64,000 bases of DNA from CAWFGS01 sp963815535 (lineage in GTDB: Bacteria; Pseudomonadota; Alphaproteobacteria; Sphingomonadales; Sphingomonadaceae): NCBI GenBank assembly GCA_963815535.1, contig CAWFGS010000002.1, forward strand, positions 418,971 through 482,970, read 5' to 3'. The notes beneath the pieces were generated by a model. That model saw nothing but the letters and a program-made list of their open reading frames with translations, did no database searches and was not told the DNA's origin. Position 1 is the stretch's first letter, and each line of letters begins with the position of its first letter. Below, piece after piece: positions 8,651 through 18,958 of this stretch. A program made the position numbers and the translations under genes.

Positions 8651-10036
8651 ATGATCCGTTTGTTCAAACATTACATTCCCCATGCGGTGATGCTGCTGGG
8701 TCTGTTCGATCTGGCGCTGCTGATTGTGGCGGGTGAAATTGCGTGGCATCTGCGTGCCGGACAGATCGGAATGGATCCCGGATCGATGCTGGACCGGATC
8801 GGTTCGCTGTTCGGCGCAGCGATGGTGGTGTGGATCGCGATGATTTCCGTCGGCGTTTACGGGGCGGAGGCGCTGCGATCGATGCGCTATGCCTTTGCGC
8901 GGTTGCTGGTCGCCATCAGCATGGCGGTGATCGCGCTGTCGGTGATCGATTTCATCCTGCCCGGCCATACGTTCTGGCGATCCACCCTGCTATACGCAAT
9001 GGGCCTGAGCATTCTGGTGCTGGTTCTGGATCGCCTGTTGCTGAACGGCCTGCTCGGCACGTCGGCGTTTCGGCGACGCGTGATGGTGCTGGGGGCGGGC
9101 GATCGCGCGGCGCGGCTGCACAAATTGAGCGCCAAGCGCGAAGCGGGTTTCGCCATCGTATCCTACATCTGCATGAACGACGCCGAACGCGTGGTGGAAG
9201 AAGCCATCCCGCGCGCCGCAATCCACGATCTGGGCCGGTTCGTGGGCAATCTCGATGTCAGCGAAGTGGTTCTGGCCTTGCAGGAACGACGCAATGCGCT
9301 GCCGCTGAAAGACCTGCTGCGGATGAAGACGATGGGCATCCATATCAACGATTTTTCCAGCTTCCTGGAACGCGAAACCGGCCGGGTCGATCTCGATACG
9401 GTCAATCCCAGCTGGCTGATTTTTTCGGACGGGTTTTCGTCGGGCCGTATGGTGTCGAGCGCGGCGAAGCGGGTGTTCGACGTCATCGCCAGCCTGATCC
9501 TGCTGCTGATCTCCGCCCCGCTGGTGCTGATATTCGCCGTTCTGGTGAAGCTCGACAGCAGGGGTCCGGCATTCTTTCGCCAGACGCGGATCGGGCTGTA
9601 CGGCCAGCAATTCGACCTCGTCAAATTGCGTTCCATGCGAACCGATGCGGAGAAGGACGGCGCGAAATGGGCGGAGGAAAACGATCCGCGCATCACCCGG
9701 CTGGGGCGTTTCATGCGAAAGGTCCGCATCGATGAACTGCCGCAGGTTTGGACCGTGCTGAAAGGGCATATGAGCTTCGTCGGGCCGCGCCCCGAAGTGC
9801 CCAGCTTCGTCGCCGATCTGGAAGACAAGATGCCGTTCTATGCCGAACGCCATATGGTGAAACCGGGCATCACCGGGTGGGCGCAGATCAATTACCCCTA
9901 TGGCGCGTCGATCGAGGATTCCCGGCACAAGCTGGAATACGATCTGTACTATGCGAAGAATTACACCCCCTTCCTCGACCTGCTGATCCTGTTGCAGACT
10001 TTGCGCGTCGTGCTGTGGCCCGAAGGGGCGCGATGA
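8651..10036 (+). CDS. PEP-CTERM/XrtA-system sugar transferase (TIGR03013 type)
   Basis: This is a 461-residue undecaprenyl-phosphate sugar-1-phosphate transferase-like protein that would start assembly of an exopolysaccharide repeat at the inner membrane. There are four or five N-terminal helices (first at HAVMLLGLFDLALLIV), then a nucleotide-binding-like middle (VMVLGAGDRAARL), then the bacterial sugar-transferase domain with a re-entrant helix (KRVFDVIASLILLLISAP), the catalytic KLRSMRTDAE motif, VRIDELPQ, SFVGPRPE and PGITGWAQINYPYG. I chose ATG 8651 over the upstream TTG 8618 because it gives the normal MIRLFKHY start. The stop overlaps the prsK start by four bases (ATGA), so the two are translationally coupled. 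Confidence 0.9.
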   Translation: MIRLFKHYIPHAVMLLGLFDLALLIVAGEIAWHLRAGQIGMDPGSMLDRIGSLFGAAMVVWIAMISVGVYGAEALRSMRYAFARLLVAISMAVIALSVIDFILPGHTFWRSTLLYAMGLSILVLVLDRLLLNGLLGTSAFRRRVMVLGAGDRAARLHKLSAKREAGFAIVSYICMNDAERVVEEAIPRAAIHDLGRFVGNLDVSEVVLALQERRNALPLKDLLRMKTMGIHINDFSSFLERETGRVDLDTVNPSWLIFSDGFSSGRMVSSAAKRVFDVIASLILLLISAPLVLIFAVLVKLDSRGPAFFRQTRIGLYGQQFDLVKLRSMRTDAEKDGAKWAEENDPRITRLGRFMRKVRIDELPQVWTVLKGHMSFVGPRPEVPSFVADLEDKMPFYAERHMVKPGITGWAQINYPYGASIEDSRHKLEYDLYYAKNYTPFLDLLILLQTLRVVLWPEGAR

Positions 10037-12206
10037 TGCTGGCGGGCGGGATCGAACATACGGCGGATGCGGCGTTGCACATGGCGGCGGCGGCCGCGTG
10101 TGGCTTCGCGATGATCTGGATCGCGCGCCGGGGCGACACCGCGCGCCCGGACCGCCCCGCCATCATGAGCGCGCTGGCGGTGACGGCGGTGTGGGCCATC
10201 GCCCACGCTGCATTCGGACCGCTTGCCCTGGGCACGCAGACCGGGGAAATTGCGCGCAATCTGGCATGGATATTCGCAACCTATCGCCTGTTCGCGAATG
10301 ATGGGCGGGACCGCAATCTTGCGCCGATCCGGCCCGTCGTCATTGCGCTGGCATTTCTGGAAATGTTGCAGATTCCCCTGATCCTGGTCGCTTTCCGGTT
10401 CGGCGATCTGCCGGAGATTGCTGCCCTGACCGGACAGATCACCTTGCTGTTCCGCATCCTGCTGGCGGTGGGGGCGGTGGTGCTGCTGCACAATTTGTAT
10501 GCAGGCGCCGGGCGGGCCGGGCGCGAGGCATTGCGGTGGAGCGTGCTGTCGCTGGCGGGCGTGTGGGTGTACGAATTGAACTACCACACGGTTGCCTATC
10601 TGGGCGGCGCCCCGTCAGCCGGGCTGGGCCTGATGCGGCCGGCCCTTTTCGTTGCCGTGGCGATGCTGCTGGCTGCGGGAAGCAGACCGGCGACAGGGTC
10701 GCGGCGTTTCAAACCATCGCGAGCGGTGACGTTCCAGTTCCTGTCGCTGATCGTCATCGGGGCGTATCTGCTGGTCATGGTCGCGGTCGCCCAATCGATC
10801 GACATGCTGGGCGGCGGCGGGGGAAGCGGCGGGGGAAGTGGCGGGGAAAACGGTGCGGCGCGGCTGTCGCAGGTCGGCTTCGTCATTCTGGCCAGCGCGT
10901 TCGCGATGTGGTGGCTGCCGTCCAAGCGATTGCGCGGCTGGCTGCGAGTGACGGCGGTGAAGCACCTGTTCCAGCATCGCTACGACTATCGCGCGGAATG
11001 GCTGCGGTTCACCGATACGATCGGCCGCGCGGACGGGTCCGCCCCCCCGCTGCAGGAACGCGCGGTGCAGGCGATGGCGGACATTGCGGACAGCCCGTCC
11101 GGCCTGCTGCTGACCCCGGACGAGACGGGCGGGCTGACGCTGGCCGCGCGTTGGAACTGGCCAGGCATCGCGGTTCCGGCGCGCGCGGCACAGGCGGGTC
11201 TGGCGGCCATGATGGAACGGCAGGATTACATCCTCGACCTCGACGATATGCGCGGCGGACGCGGGCCGCATGCGGGAACGATGCCACTGCCGGACTGGTT
11301 GACCGGCGATCCGCGCGCCTGGGCGATGATACCGCTGCTGCATTTCGGCCAGCTGGTGGGCGTGGTCGTTCTCGCCCGTCCGGCGGACCGGCGGCGACTG
11401 GATTGGGAAGATTTCGATCTGCTGCAAGATCGGCGGGCGGCAGCTTGCAAGCTACCTCGCCGAACAGGCCGGGCAGACCGCGCTGATGGAAGCGGGACAG
11501 TTCGACGATTTCAACCGCCGCATCGCTTTCGTCATGCACGACATCAAGAATTTGGCGAGCCAGATCGCCCTGCTGTCCGACAATGCGGAAAAGCACGCCG
11601 ACAATCCCGACTTCCGCGCCGACATGCTGATTACCTTGCGAAACAGCGCGGAAAAACTGACCGCGCTGCTGGCCCGTCTGGGCCGCTATGGCGCGAATGG
11701 CGGGGAGGCGGTGCGCGCGATCGATCCGTGCTGACATCCTGCGCCGCATCGCTGCGGGATATGACGGCATCCATCCGGTCATCGTCGGCCATTGCGATCC
11801 GTGTGCAATCACGGCCGACCCCGCCGCGTTGGAACAGGCGCTGGCGCATCTGATACAGAACGCGGTCGATGCAAGCGACCGGCACGCCAGCGTCAATATC
11901 GATGCGACTGCGCGCGAAGGGTTCGCCCATCTTACGATTGCCGATTCGGGCTGCGGGATGTCGCCGCATTTCGTCAGCCACGGCCTGTTCAAACCGTTCG
12001 TTTCATCCAAGGATGGCGGGTTCGGGATCGGCGCGCTGGAAGCGCGCGAGTTGGTCCGCGCGATGGATGGCTGGCTGGATGTCGAATCGCGCGAAGGGCT
12101 GGGCACGCGGTTCGTCGTACGCCTGCCGCTGACCGATCCCGCCGCCCACACATCGTCGACGCCGAAACCGCCGGGTCCGGACCGGCAATGGAAAGAGGTT
12201 GCCTGA
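10033..12206 (+). CDS. prsK: PrsK-type histidine kinase of the PEP-CTERM system (two frameshifts)
   Basis: This is the sensor kinase partner of PrsR. The start ATG 10033 overlaps the previous stop. The first ~300 residues form a polytopic membrane domain of about eight or nine helices. A Gly/Ser-rich linker (GGGGGSGGGSGGE), then a GAF-like region, the H-box FVMHDIKNLASQIALL, and the ATP-binding domain with the N-box (LIQNAVDAS) and DSGCGMS follow. The frame breaks near 11430 and near 11728, between recognisable domains. The kinase end (ESREGLGTRFVVRLPL) is intact and stops at 12204-12206, sharing the A with the prsR start. The assignment follows the EpsB-PrsK-PrsR-PrsT gene order known in XrtA/PEP-CTERM bacteria. 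Confidence 0.88.
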
Positions 12207-13570
12207 TGGCCGATACCAAACCCAGATTGTTGATCGTGGAAGACGATGCCGGCCTGCAGGCGCAGATGAAGTGGGCCTACGACGATTTCGCCGTTACCAT
12301 CGTCGGCGACCGTGCGGCGGCGCTGGCGGCAGTGCGGGCGGAGGAGCCCGCCGTCGTCACGCTCGATCTGGGATTGCCGCCGGACCCCGATGGGACCAGC
12401 GAAGGTTTCGCCACGTTGCGCGAAATCATGGCGATCAAACCCGATACCAAGATCATCATCGCATCGGGCCACGGCGCGCGCGAAAGTGCGTTGCAGGCGA
12501 TCGAAATGGGCGCGTATGATTTCTATCAGAAGCCGATCGACATCGCCGCGCTGGGCCTGATCGTCGGGCGGGCGTTCAATTTGCACCGGATCGAACGGGA
12601 GAACGAACGACTGGCCACAAAGGTCGGCGACGATCGAACCGTGCTGGGCACTCTGATTACGGCGGCGCCCGAAATGGTCAAGGTGGCGCGGACCATCGAA
12701 CGGGTTGCCGATACCAACGCGTCCGTCGTGCTGCTGGGCGCGAGCGGGACCGGTAAGGAGTTGCTGGCGCGCGGGCTGCACGATGCCAGCAATCGTGCGG
12801 AGCGCGGCTTTGTCGCCATAAACTGCGCCGCCATTCCCGAAAACCTGCTGGAAAGCGAATTGTTCGGCCATGAAAAGGGCGCGTTTACCGGCGCGGTCAA
12901 AACGACGGAAGGCAAGATCGAACAGGCCGATGGCGGCACTTTGTTCCTGGACGAAGTTGGCGATATACCTTTGCCGTTGCAGGTGAAATTGCTGCGGTTC
13001 TTGCAGGAACGCACGATCGAACGGATCGGTGGGCGCAAACAGATCGCCGTCGACACGCGCATCGTATGTGCGACCCATCAGAATTTGGAAGCGATGATCC
13101 AGGACGGGGCGTTTCGCGAAGATCTGTTCTATCGCTTGGCGGAAATCGTGGTGAACATTCCCGCCTTGTCGGCACGGCCCGGCGATGCGACCATCCTTGC
13201 GAAAGTGTTCCTGGCCCGCTTCGCGCGCGAAATGAACCCGCAAGTTCGCGGGTTCGCAGCCGATGCGCTGGCCGCGATCGACGCGTGGCACTGGCCCGGC
13301 AACGTCCGCGAGCTGGAAAACCGGGTCAAGCGGGCGGTCATCATGGCCGATGGTAAGCTGGTCCATGCGGGCGATCTGGATCTGTCCGATGGCGATGACG
13401 GCGACGCGACCGCGCTCAATCTGAAGGCCGCTCGCGAACGATCCGACCGCAAGTTGATCCGCCATGCCTTGGCGCGCAGTGACGGCAATATCTCCAACAC
13501 GGCGAAGCTGCTGGGGGTCAGCAGGCCGACTTTGTACGATCTGCTGAAGCAGTATGATCTGCAAAACTAA
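12206..13570 (+). CDS. prsR: PrsR-type sigma-54-dependent response regulator
   Basis: 454 residues. A receiver domain (LLIVEDDAGLQ; phospho-acceptor Asp in TLDLGLPPD; Lys in YQKPID) is followed by an AAA+ domain with Walker A GASGTGKE, the sigma-54-contacting loop GAFTGA, Walker B GGTLFLDE and the sensor region around GNVRELENRVKRA. A Fis-type helix-turn-helix closes the protein (GNISNTAKLLGVSRPTLYDL). It should activate sigma-54 promoters of PEP-CTERM protein and exopolysaccharide genes after phosphorylation by PrsK. The junction with prsK (TGATG) implies coupled translation. Confidence 0.95.
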   Translation: MADTKPRLLIVEDDAGLQAQMKWAYDDFAVTIVGDRAAALAAVRAEEPAVVTLDLGLPPDPDGTSEGFATLREIMAIKPDTKIIIASGHGARESALQAIEMGAYDFYQKPIDIAALGLIVGRAFNLHRIERENERLATKVGDDRTVLGTLITAAPEMVKVARTIERVADTNASVVLLGASGTGKELLARGLHDASNRAERGFVAINCAAIPENLLESELFGHEKGAFTGAVKTTEGKIEQADGGTLFLDEVGDIPLPLQVKLLRFLQERTIERIGGRKQIAVDTRIVCATHQNLEAMIQDGAFREDLFYRLAEIVVNIPALSARPGDATILAKVFLARFAREMNPQVRGFAADALAAIDAWHWPGNVRELENRVKRAVIMADGKLVHAGDLDLSDGDDGDATALNLKAARERSDRKLIRHALARSDGNISNTAKLLGVSRPTLYDLLKQYDLQN

Positions 13571-15312
13571 CCTTGCGATGCGGGGCGCGGTGGCGCTGTT
13601 CGCGGCCCTGACGATCGGTGGGTGCGACGACGAACCCGCAGCCGAAACTCCGATCGAACAGGCGCGAAGCTATCTCTCGCAAGGCGACGGGTTGGCAGCA
13701 GAGGTCGCGCTGCGCGAGGCACTGGCGGCGGGTTCGCCCCGTGCGGACCTTGCCGCCTATCTGGGGGAGGCGGAATTGCAGCAGGGCCAGCTGGCGGAAG
13801 CGGGGCGTTGGCTTCGGCCGGGCGATTTCAGCACAGCAACAACGGGCCGTGGGTTCCACGTGCTGGGCCGCCTGGAAATGCGGGAGGGCAATCTGCCCGC
13901 CGCCGGGCAAGCGTTCGACCGCGCCTATGCGGTTCAGCCCGAAGATCCCGAATTGTGGGTCGATATCGGCCGCCTGCGCTATCGCGGGGGTGAACAATTG
14001 CAAGCGGTGGAGGCGAGCGAACGCGCCGTGCAATACGGCCCGCAGAACCCCGCTGCCCTGCTGTTCCGCGCGCAATTGGTGCGCGATTCGCGCGGGTTTG
14101 CAGAAGGGCTGGTCTGGTTCGAGCGTGCCCTGGCGGTGAACCCGGACGACATCGATCTGCTGGAAGATTACGCCGCGACGTTGGGCGAACTGGGCGAAGC
14201 GACTGCCATGTTGGCAACCGTCCGCACGATCATGGAACGCGATCCCGGCAATTCGCAAGGGTTCTATCTGCAGGCCGTGCTGGCCGCACGCGCCGGGCAT
14301 AACGATCTGGCGCGATCGCTGCTGCTGCGAAGCAACATGCTGGAACGCGACGTTCCTGCTGCATTGCTGCTGTCGGGCATCGTCGATCTGCGGAGCGGCA
14401 ATTACGCGAGCGCGGCGCAGACGCTGGATCAGCTGGCCCTCGTCGCGCCGAACAATCGCCGCGTCGCGCATTTGCTGGCGCGTGCCCTGCTGCTGTCGGG
14501 CGCAGCGAAGGAATTGCTGTTCCGGTTTGCCGATGCAGCCGAACTGCCCGGCGCGTCCCCCTATCTACAAACGACCGTCGCCCGCGGGTATGAAACGATC
14601 GGCGATCGTGTGGAGGCGGCGCGGATGTTGCACCTGGCGAGCCGCCCGCGCGACGGCACTCTGATCGCGCTGCGCGCCGCGCAACCCATCGATGTCGCAC
14701 GCATCGGGCGCGACGGTGCGGCGGGCGACACGCTGTCGCGCGTGCGAAACGCGGTCACCGGCGGCAATTCCGATGCGGCGGTCGCAATCGCGGACGGCGT
14801 GGCCAAACGCCTGCCCGGTTCCGCCGATGCGCTGGGCTTGTTCGGCGATACTCTTTACGCAAATGGCGATCGTCGCGGCGCTCTGGCCCGATATTCCGAT
14901 GCCGCCCGCGTCAGGCAACCGTGGCTGCTGACGCGGCGGATGGTGGCCGCCGCCCAGGGCATAGGGGACGCAGCGCGGGCGCAGGCTTTGCTGGACGCCA
15001 CCATACAAGGCGGCGACGGGCAATATCGCGGCGTTGCGCCTGCGCGCCGACCTTGCGATGCGCGAAGGGGACTGGCCGCGCGCGCAAAGGGTGCTGGACA
15101 ACGCCCTGCGCCACGGCGGAAACAGAGATCCGATAGTGCTGGCCTTGCGTGCGGAAATTGCGCTGAAATTGGGGGATGGGGCAGCGGCATCGGACGCAGC
15201 GCGGCGGGCCTATCGATTGCAGCCCACCAATCCTGCGGCCATCGATGCGATGATGGCTTCGAGCGACGCGATGCGCCCCGTTCTCCAAGCGAAGGCGCGC
15301 CAATACCGATAA
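13554..15312 (+). CDS. prsT: PrsT-like TPR lipoprotein of the PEP-CTERM system (one frameshift)
   Basis: The frame overlaps prsR by 17 bases if ATG 13554 is used; the internal ATG 13578 (MRGAVALFAALTIGGC) gives a more typical lipoprotein signal and is equally plausible. The lipobox IGGC is followed by about 550 residues of tetratricopeptide repeats (for example AYLGEAELQQGQLAEAGRWL and VLGRLEMREGNLPAAGQAF). The frame changes near 15018, after which TPR sequence resumes (AALRLRADLAMREGDW) and stops at 15310-15312. PrsT proteins are usually longer (near 900 residues), so this is a short form. The proposed role, as a periplasmic scaffold for export of PEP-CTERM proteins or polysaccharide, is inferred from context. 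Confidence 0.8.
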
Positions 15313-15325
15313 TGCGCGCGGCGGG

Positions 15326-16381
15326 TTACGCGCCGACTGGCCCCTCGCGCCGATTGTGCCGGACCGACCACCACAGCGATATGCCGATCAACGTCGCGCC
15401 GATCAGGCCGGTGATCGTTTCGGGGATATGGAACACCACCGACGTCAGCATGATCGCACCCAGCGCGATGATCGCCCAGAACGCGCCGTGTTCCAGATAG
15501 CGATATTGCGCCAAAGTGCCCAGCTCCACAAGATGGATGGTCATCGACCGCACGAACATCGCGCCGATGGACAGGCCCAGCGCGATCACGATCATGTTGT
15601 TGGACAGGGCGAAGGCGCCGATCACGCCGTCGAAACTGAACGATGCATCCAGCACTTCCAGATACAGAAACCCGCCCAGCCCGGACCGCACGATCAAACC
15701 CTGCGCCCGCTTCGCCTCTTCGCGCTGTTCGATAATCGCGCCCAGCGCGTGGACGGCGATGAAGGTGATGACGCCCAGCACTCCTGCGGTCAGGAACGTA
15801 TTCGCCTCGATCGGGCCGAGCATCGTCGATATGCCGTAAATCGCCAGCAGGACGATGCCGATTTCGACCGCTGGAACGCTGGAGAACCGCGCGATGGCAC
15901 GTTCGACCGCGCCGATCCAATGCACGTCCTTCTCGCAATCGAAGAAGAAGGTCAGCCCCACCATCGACAGGAACGCGCCGCCGAATCCGGCAATGCCGAC
16001 ATGCGCGTCCGACACGATGCGTTCGTATTCCCGCGGCGAATTCAGCGACAGGTCGATGGCCGCGACCGGCCCCAGATCGGCGGCGATGGCGACGATGGCG
16101 ATGGGAAAGACGATCCGCATCCCGAACACCGCGATCAAAATGCCCCAGGTCAGGAACCGCTTCTGCCAGACCGGGTCCATCTCGCGCAACACGGTCGCGT
16201 TGACGACGGCATTGTCGAAACTGAGCGATACCTCCAGCACGGACAGCACCGCGACGATCCATAAGATGCCCAGCGCGCCGATGATCGTCCCGGTGCTTTC
16301 CCAACCATACCATACGCCCAGCGCCAGACAGACCGCAGTGAAGGCCAACGAGAAGGTGTAGAAGCGCGTAAGAGTGGCCAT
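15326..16381 (-). CDS. DUF475 / TerC-like integral membrane protein
   Basis: 351 residues with about nine transmembrane helices. It carries the two internal-repeat signatures of the DUF475/TerC group, with acidic residues within helices: VLEVSLSFDNAVVNA near residue 50 and LDASFSFDGVIGAFALSNN near residue 245. Related TerC proteins are implicated in metal (manganese or tellurite-linked) handling; the substrate of DUF475 is not established. Its start lies 12 bp downstream of the panB stop on the same strand, so the two may form an operon, and it converges on prsT with a 13-bp gap. Confidence 0.85.
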   Translation of the reverse strand: MATLTRFYTFSLAFTAVCLALGVWYGWESTGTIIGALGILWIVAVLSVLEVSLSFDNAVVNATVLREMDPVWQKRFLTWGILIAVFGMRIVFPIAIVAIAADLGPVAAIDLSLNSPREYERIVSDAHVGIAGFGGAFLSMVGLTFFFDCEKDVHWIGAVERAIARFSSVPAVEIGIVLLAIYGISTMLGPIEANTFLTAGVLGVITFIAVHALGAIIEQREEAKRAQGLIVRSGLGGFLYLEVLDASFSFDGVIGAFALSNNMIVIALGLSIGAMFVRSMTIHLVELGTLAQYRYLEHGAFWAIIALGAIMLTSVVFHIPETITGLIGATLIGISLWWSVRHNRREGPVGA

Positions 16382-16393
16382 GGTGTACCGGGT

Positions 16394-17266
16394 TCAGTCT
16401 TTCGGCTGGTACGTCTGGTCCGCGCCCGGAAAGCTGCGGTCGCGCACTTCGGCGGCGTAGGTTTCGACGGTGCGTGTAATGATGCCCGCCATATCCTCGT
16501 ACCGTTTGACGAAACGCGGCACCCGTTCGAACATGCCCAGCATGTCTTCGGTCACCAGCACCTGCCCATCGCATTGCGCCGATGCGCCGATCCCGATGAC
16601 GGGGATATCGACCGTGTGCGTCAGAGCGACGGCGATGGGTTCGATCACTCCTTCTGCCACCAGAGCGAACGCGCCGGCCTGCGCCACGGCTTCCCCGTCG
16701 GCGATGATCTTGGCATGTTCTTCCTGGCTGCGGCCCCGCGCGCCATACCCGCCCAGCACGTTCACCGCCTGCGGTGTCAGGCCGACATGCGCCATCACGG
16801 GAATGCCCCGCGCGGTCAGGAATGCGATCGTTTCCGCCATCGCCACGCCGCCTTCCAGCTTGACCGCCGCCGCGCCGGTTTCCGCCATGATCCGCGCCGC
16901 GGCATCGAACGCCGCCTGCGGCGATCGTTCGTAGGAACCGAACGGCATATCGACCACCACCAGCGAATGATGGCTGCCGCGCACCACGGCCGCGCCATGC
17001 GCGCACATCATATCGAGCGTGACCGGAAGGGTGGAGGGCAGGCCGTAGATCACCTGCCCCAGCGAATCCCCGACCAGCAGCATGTCGCAATGCGGATCGA
17101 GCAATTGCGCCTGCCGCGCGGTGTATGCGGTCAGCATCACCAGCGGCTGCGCCGTAACACGGTCCACCTTGCGGGCGCGTATCTTCGGCACGGTCAGGCG
17201 TTTCATCGGTGCGGGCGTTGGCGTTGCGCGGCTGGTGGCGGTGTCGATCTGAAAAGTCGTGGACAT
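16394..17266 (-). CDS. panB: 3-methyl-2-oxobutanoate hydroxymethyltransferase
   Basis: This enzyme of pantothenate biosynthesis transfers a hydroxymethyl group from 5,10-methylene-tetrahydrofolate to 2-oxoisovalerate to make ketopantoate. 290 residues from ATG 17266, slightly long because of a ~25-residue N-terminal extension before KIRARK. Family signatures are all present: MLTAYTARQAQLLD, the metal-binding LLVGDSLGQVIYG, VVVDMPFGSY, AVKLEGG, MAHVGLTPQ and IGIGASAQCDGQVLV. It is cytosolic. Only the pathway gene panB is here; panC is not adjacent. Confidence 0.95.
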   Translation of the reverse strand: MSTTFQIDTATSRATPTPAPMKRLTVPKIRARKVDRVTAQPLVMLTAYTARQAQLLDPHCDMLLVGDSLGQVIYGLPSTLPVTLDMMCAHGAAVVRGSHHSLVVVDMPFGSYERSPQAAFDAAARIMAETGAAAVKLEGGVAMAETIAFLTARGIPVMAHVGLTPQAVNVLGGYGARGRSQEEHAKIIADGEAVAQAGAFALVAEGVIEPIAVALTHTVDIPVIGIGASAQCDGQVLVTEDMLGMFERVPRFVKRYEDMAGIITRTVETYAAEVRDRSFPGADQTYQPKD

Positions 17267-17399
17267 GATGCGCGCGATAGCGAAGCGGGGGACGGCCCGC
17301 AATTGCCGCCTCGACGCGCGCGCGATTTCATTGCAGAAGGCCGCATCGCACCAGGCGATCGGAAACGATGCCGACGCATCGCGAGGGGATAGTAACGAT

Positions 17400-18860
17400 A
17401 TGGCGGCAGTTGGCGGAACGGGCGGCGGAATTGATAGCACGGGCGGCACGGGCGGCACGGGCAAACGGGACGGCTGGTCGTCCCGGTCGGGCTTCATTCT
17501 GGCAGCGGTCGGTGCAGCGGTCGGCCTGGGCAATCTGGTTCGTTTCCCGGCGGAAGCGGCGGCCAATGGCGGCGGCGCGTTCGTGTTGTTCTACATCTTC
17601 TGCATCGCGCTGATCGGTCTGCCCGTTTTGTTGAGCGAAACGCTGATCGGTCGCCACGGTCAGGCATCCGCCACTGAAAGCGTCCGCAAGATGGCGGCGG
17701 AATCGGGCGCATCGGGCGCGTGGAGCGGGCTGGCCGGCCTCGGCGTTCTGTCGGCATTCCTGATCCTGGCGTTTTACTGCGTAATCGGCGGATGGGTTCT
17801 TTATTACATCGGCATTTTCGTGGGCGACATGTTTTCCAGCGGGATCACCGGCGGCGCGTTGGAGGGGATGACGGCGGACCAGATCAAGGAAATCTTCCCC
17901 GCCCTGCAGCAAAACGGCACGACGATGGCGCTGCTGGATCTCGTATTCGTGGGCATCACCGTCTATTTCGTGGCGCGCGGCGTTTCGGGCGGGATCGAAC
18001 TGGTTTCGACCTGGCTGATGCCGGCATTCTTCGTGCTGATCGTGGGGATTACCGTTTATGGCGCGTTCACCGGCGCTTTTGCGGAAGCGGTCGCGTATCT
18101 GTTCACCATCGATTTCACGAAGCTGACCGGGCCGGTCATGCTGGCGGCGGTGGGCCAGGCGTTCTTCTCCCTGTCATTGGGGGTCGCGGGCATGATAACC
18201 TACGGCTCCTATGTCGGGCGCGACGTCAATCTGGGCGGGACATCCGCGATCATCAGCTTCGCCGACACGATGGTCGCGCTGATCGCGGGCCTGTGCATCT
18301 TCCCGATCGTGCTGGCGGCGGGGCTGGATTCCGATGGCGGCCTGGGCCTGATGTTCGACACGTTGCCCCATGCGTTCCAGTCGATGCCAGCAGGATCCGT
18401 AATCGGCCTGGCGTTTTTCATCATGGTCGGGTTCGCCGCGCTGACCAGCTCGATATCGCTGATGGAAGTTCCCACCGCGTGGGCGATGGGTGTGCTGAAA
18501 ACGCCCCGCGTGCCCACGGCACTGGGTATCGCGCTGCTGGCGGCATTGCTGGGCGCGGCGTCGGCCTATTCCTTCAACGCGATCGCGGATTTCCATCCGC
18601 TCGGCTTCGTGCCCCTGTTCGAAGGGGAAGGCGTGTTTGCCGTGCTCGACAGCGTCACCGCGAAACTGTTCATGCCGATCGGTGCGCTGCTGACTGCGGT
18701 GTTCATCGGCTGGGTCGCGAACAAGCGACTGGTGGATGGCGAAAACGGCCTGTCGGGGGGAATGCACAAACTGTTCATGTTCCTGGTGCGCTGGCTGTGC
18801 CCTCTGGCCCTGAGCGCCATTCTGCTCGTTGGTATCTTCCCCTCGATCCTCGGCCAATAG
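17400..18860 (+). CDS. neurotransmitter:sodium symporter (NSS) family transporter
   Basis: 486 residues, about 12 transmembrane helices. The start ATG 17400 follows a GAGGGG ribosome site; open frame upstream of it has no family similarity. A Gly/Thr-rich cytoplasmic tail precedes the TM1 signature AAVGAAVGLGNLVRFP (the unwound sodium/substrate site) and the TM2 motif NGGGAFVLFY. Bacterial NSS proteins (LeuT, MhsT, TnaT) import amino acids with sodium; the specific substrate is not predictable here. The gene ends in a 15-bp tandem repeat, followed by a strong terminator. Confidence 0.92.
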   Translation: MAAVGGTGGGIDSTGGTGGTGKRDGWSSRSGFILAAVGAAVGLGNLVRFPAEAAANGGGAFVLFYIFCIALIGLPVLLSETLIGRHGQASATESVRKMAAESGASGAWSGLAGLGVLSAFLILAFYCVIGGWVLYYIGIFVGDMFSSGITGGALEGMTADQIKEIFPALQQNGTTMALLDLVFVGITVYFVARGVSGGIELVSTWLMPAFFVLIVGITVYGAFTGAFAEAVAYLFTIDFTKLTGPVMLAAVGQAFFSLSLGVAGMITYGSYVGRDVNLGGTSAIISFADTMVALIAGLCIFPIVLAAGLDSDGGLGLMFDTLPHAFQSMPAGSVIGLAFFIMVGFAALTSSISLMEVPTAWAMGVLKTPRVPTALGIALLAALLGAASAYSFNAIADFHPLGFVPLFEGEGVFAVLDSVTAKLFMPIGALLTAVFIGWVANKRLVDGENGLSGGMHKLFMFLVRWLCPLALSAILLVGIFPSILGQ

Positions 18861-18896
18861 ATCGCGGCCCAATAGATCGCGGCGCAATAGATCGCA
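18855..18896 (+). repeat. 15-bp tandem repeat at the end of the NSS gene (3 copies)
   Basis: Units start at 18855, 18870 and 18885, each CAATAGATCGCGGC-like (the last lacks the end). The first unit supplies the TAG stop of the transporter, and because the period is a multiple of three each further unit supplies another in-frame TAG. It probably arose by slippage duplication. Confidence 0.8.
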
Positions 18897-18899
18897 ATG

Positions 18900-18940
18900 A
18901 AAAAAGGGGCCGCTCACTTCGATGAGTGCGGCCCCTTTTT
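18900..18940. terminator. bidirectional rho-independent terminator
   Basis: GGGGCCGC (18906-18913) pairs with GCGGCCCC (18928-18935). It is flanked by an A-tract on the left (18900-18905) and a T-tract on the right (18936-18940). It can therefore terminate both the NSS gene (plus strand) and the convergent gene ending at 18959. Confidence 0.9.
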
Positions 18941-18958
18941 GGTGCAAATCGTTCTGCG

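Noticed and set aside
11009..13564. 851-codon minus-strand frame opposite prsK/prsR
   Set aside because: It mirrors the prsR coding frame, the composition is non-protein-like, and the sense strand carries complete AAA+ and receiver motifs.
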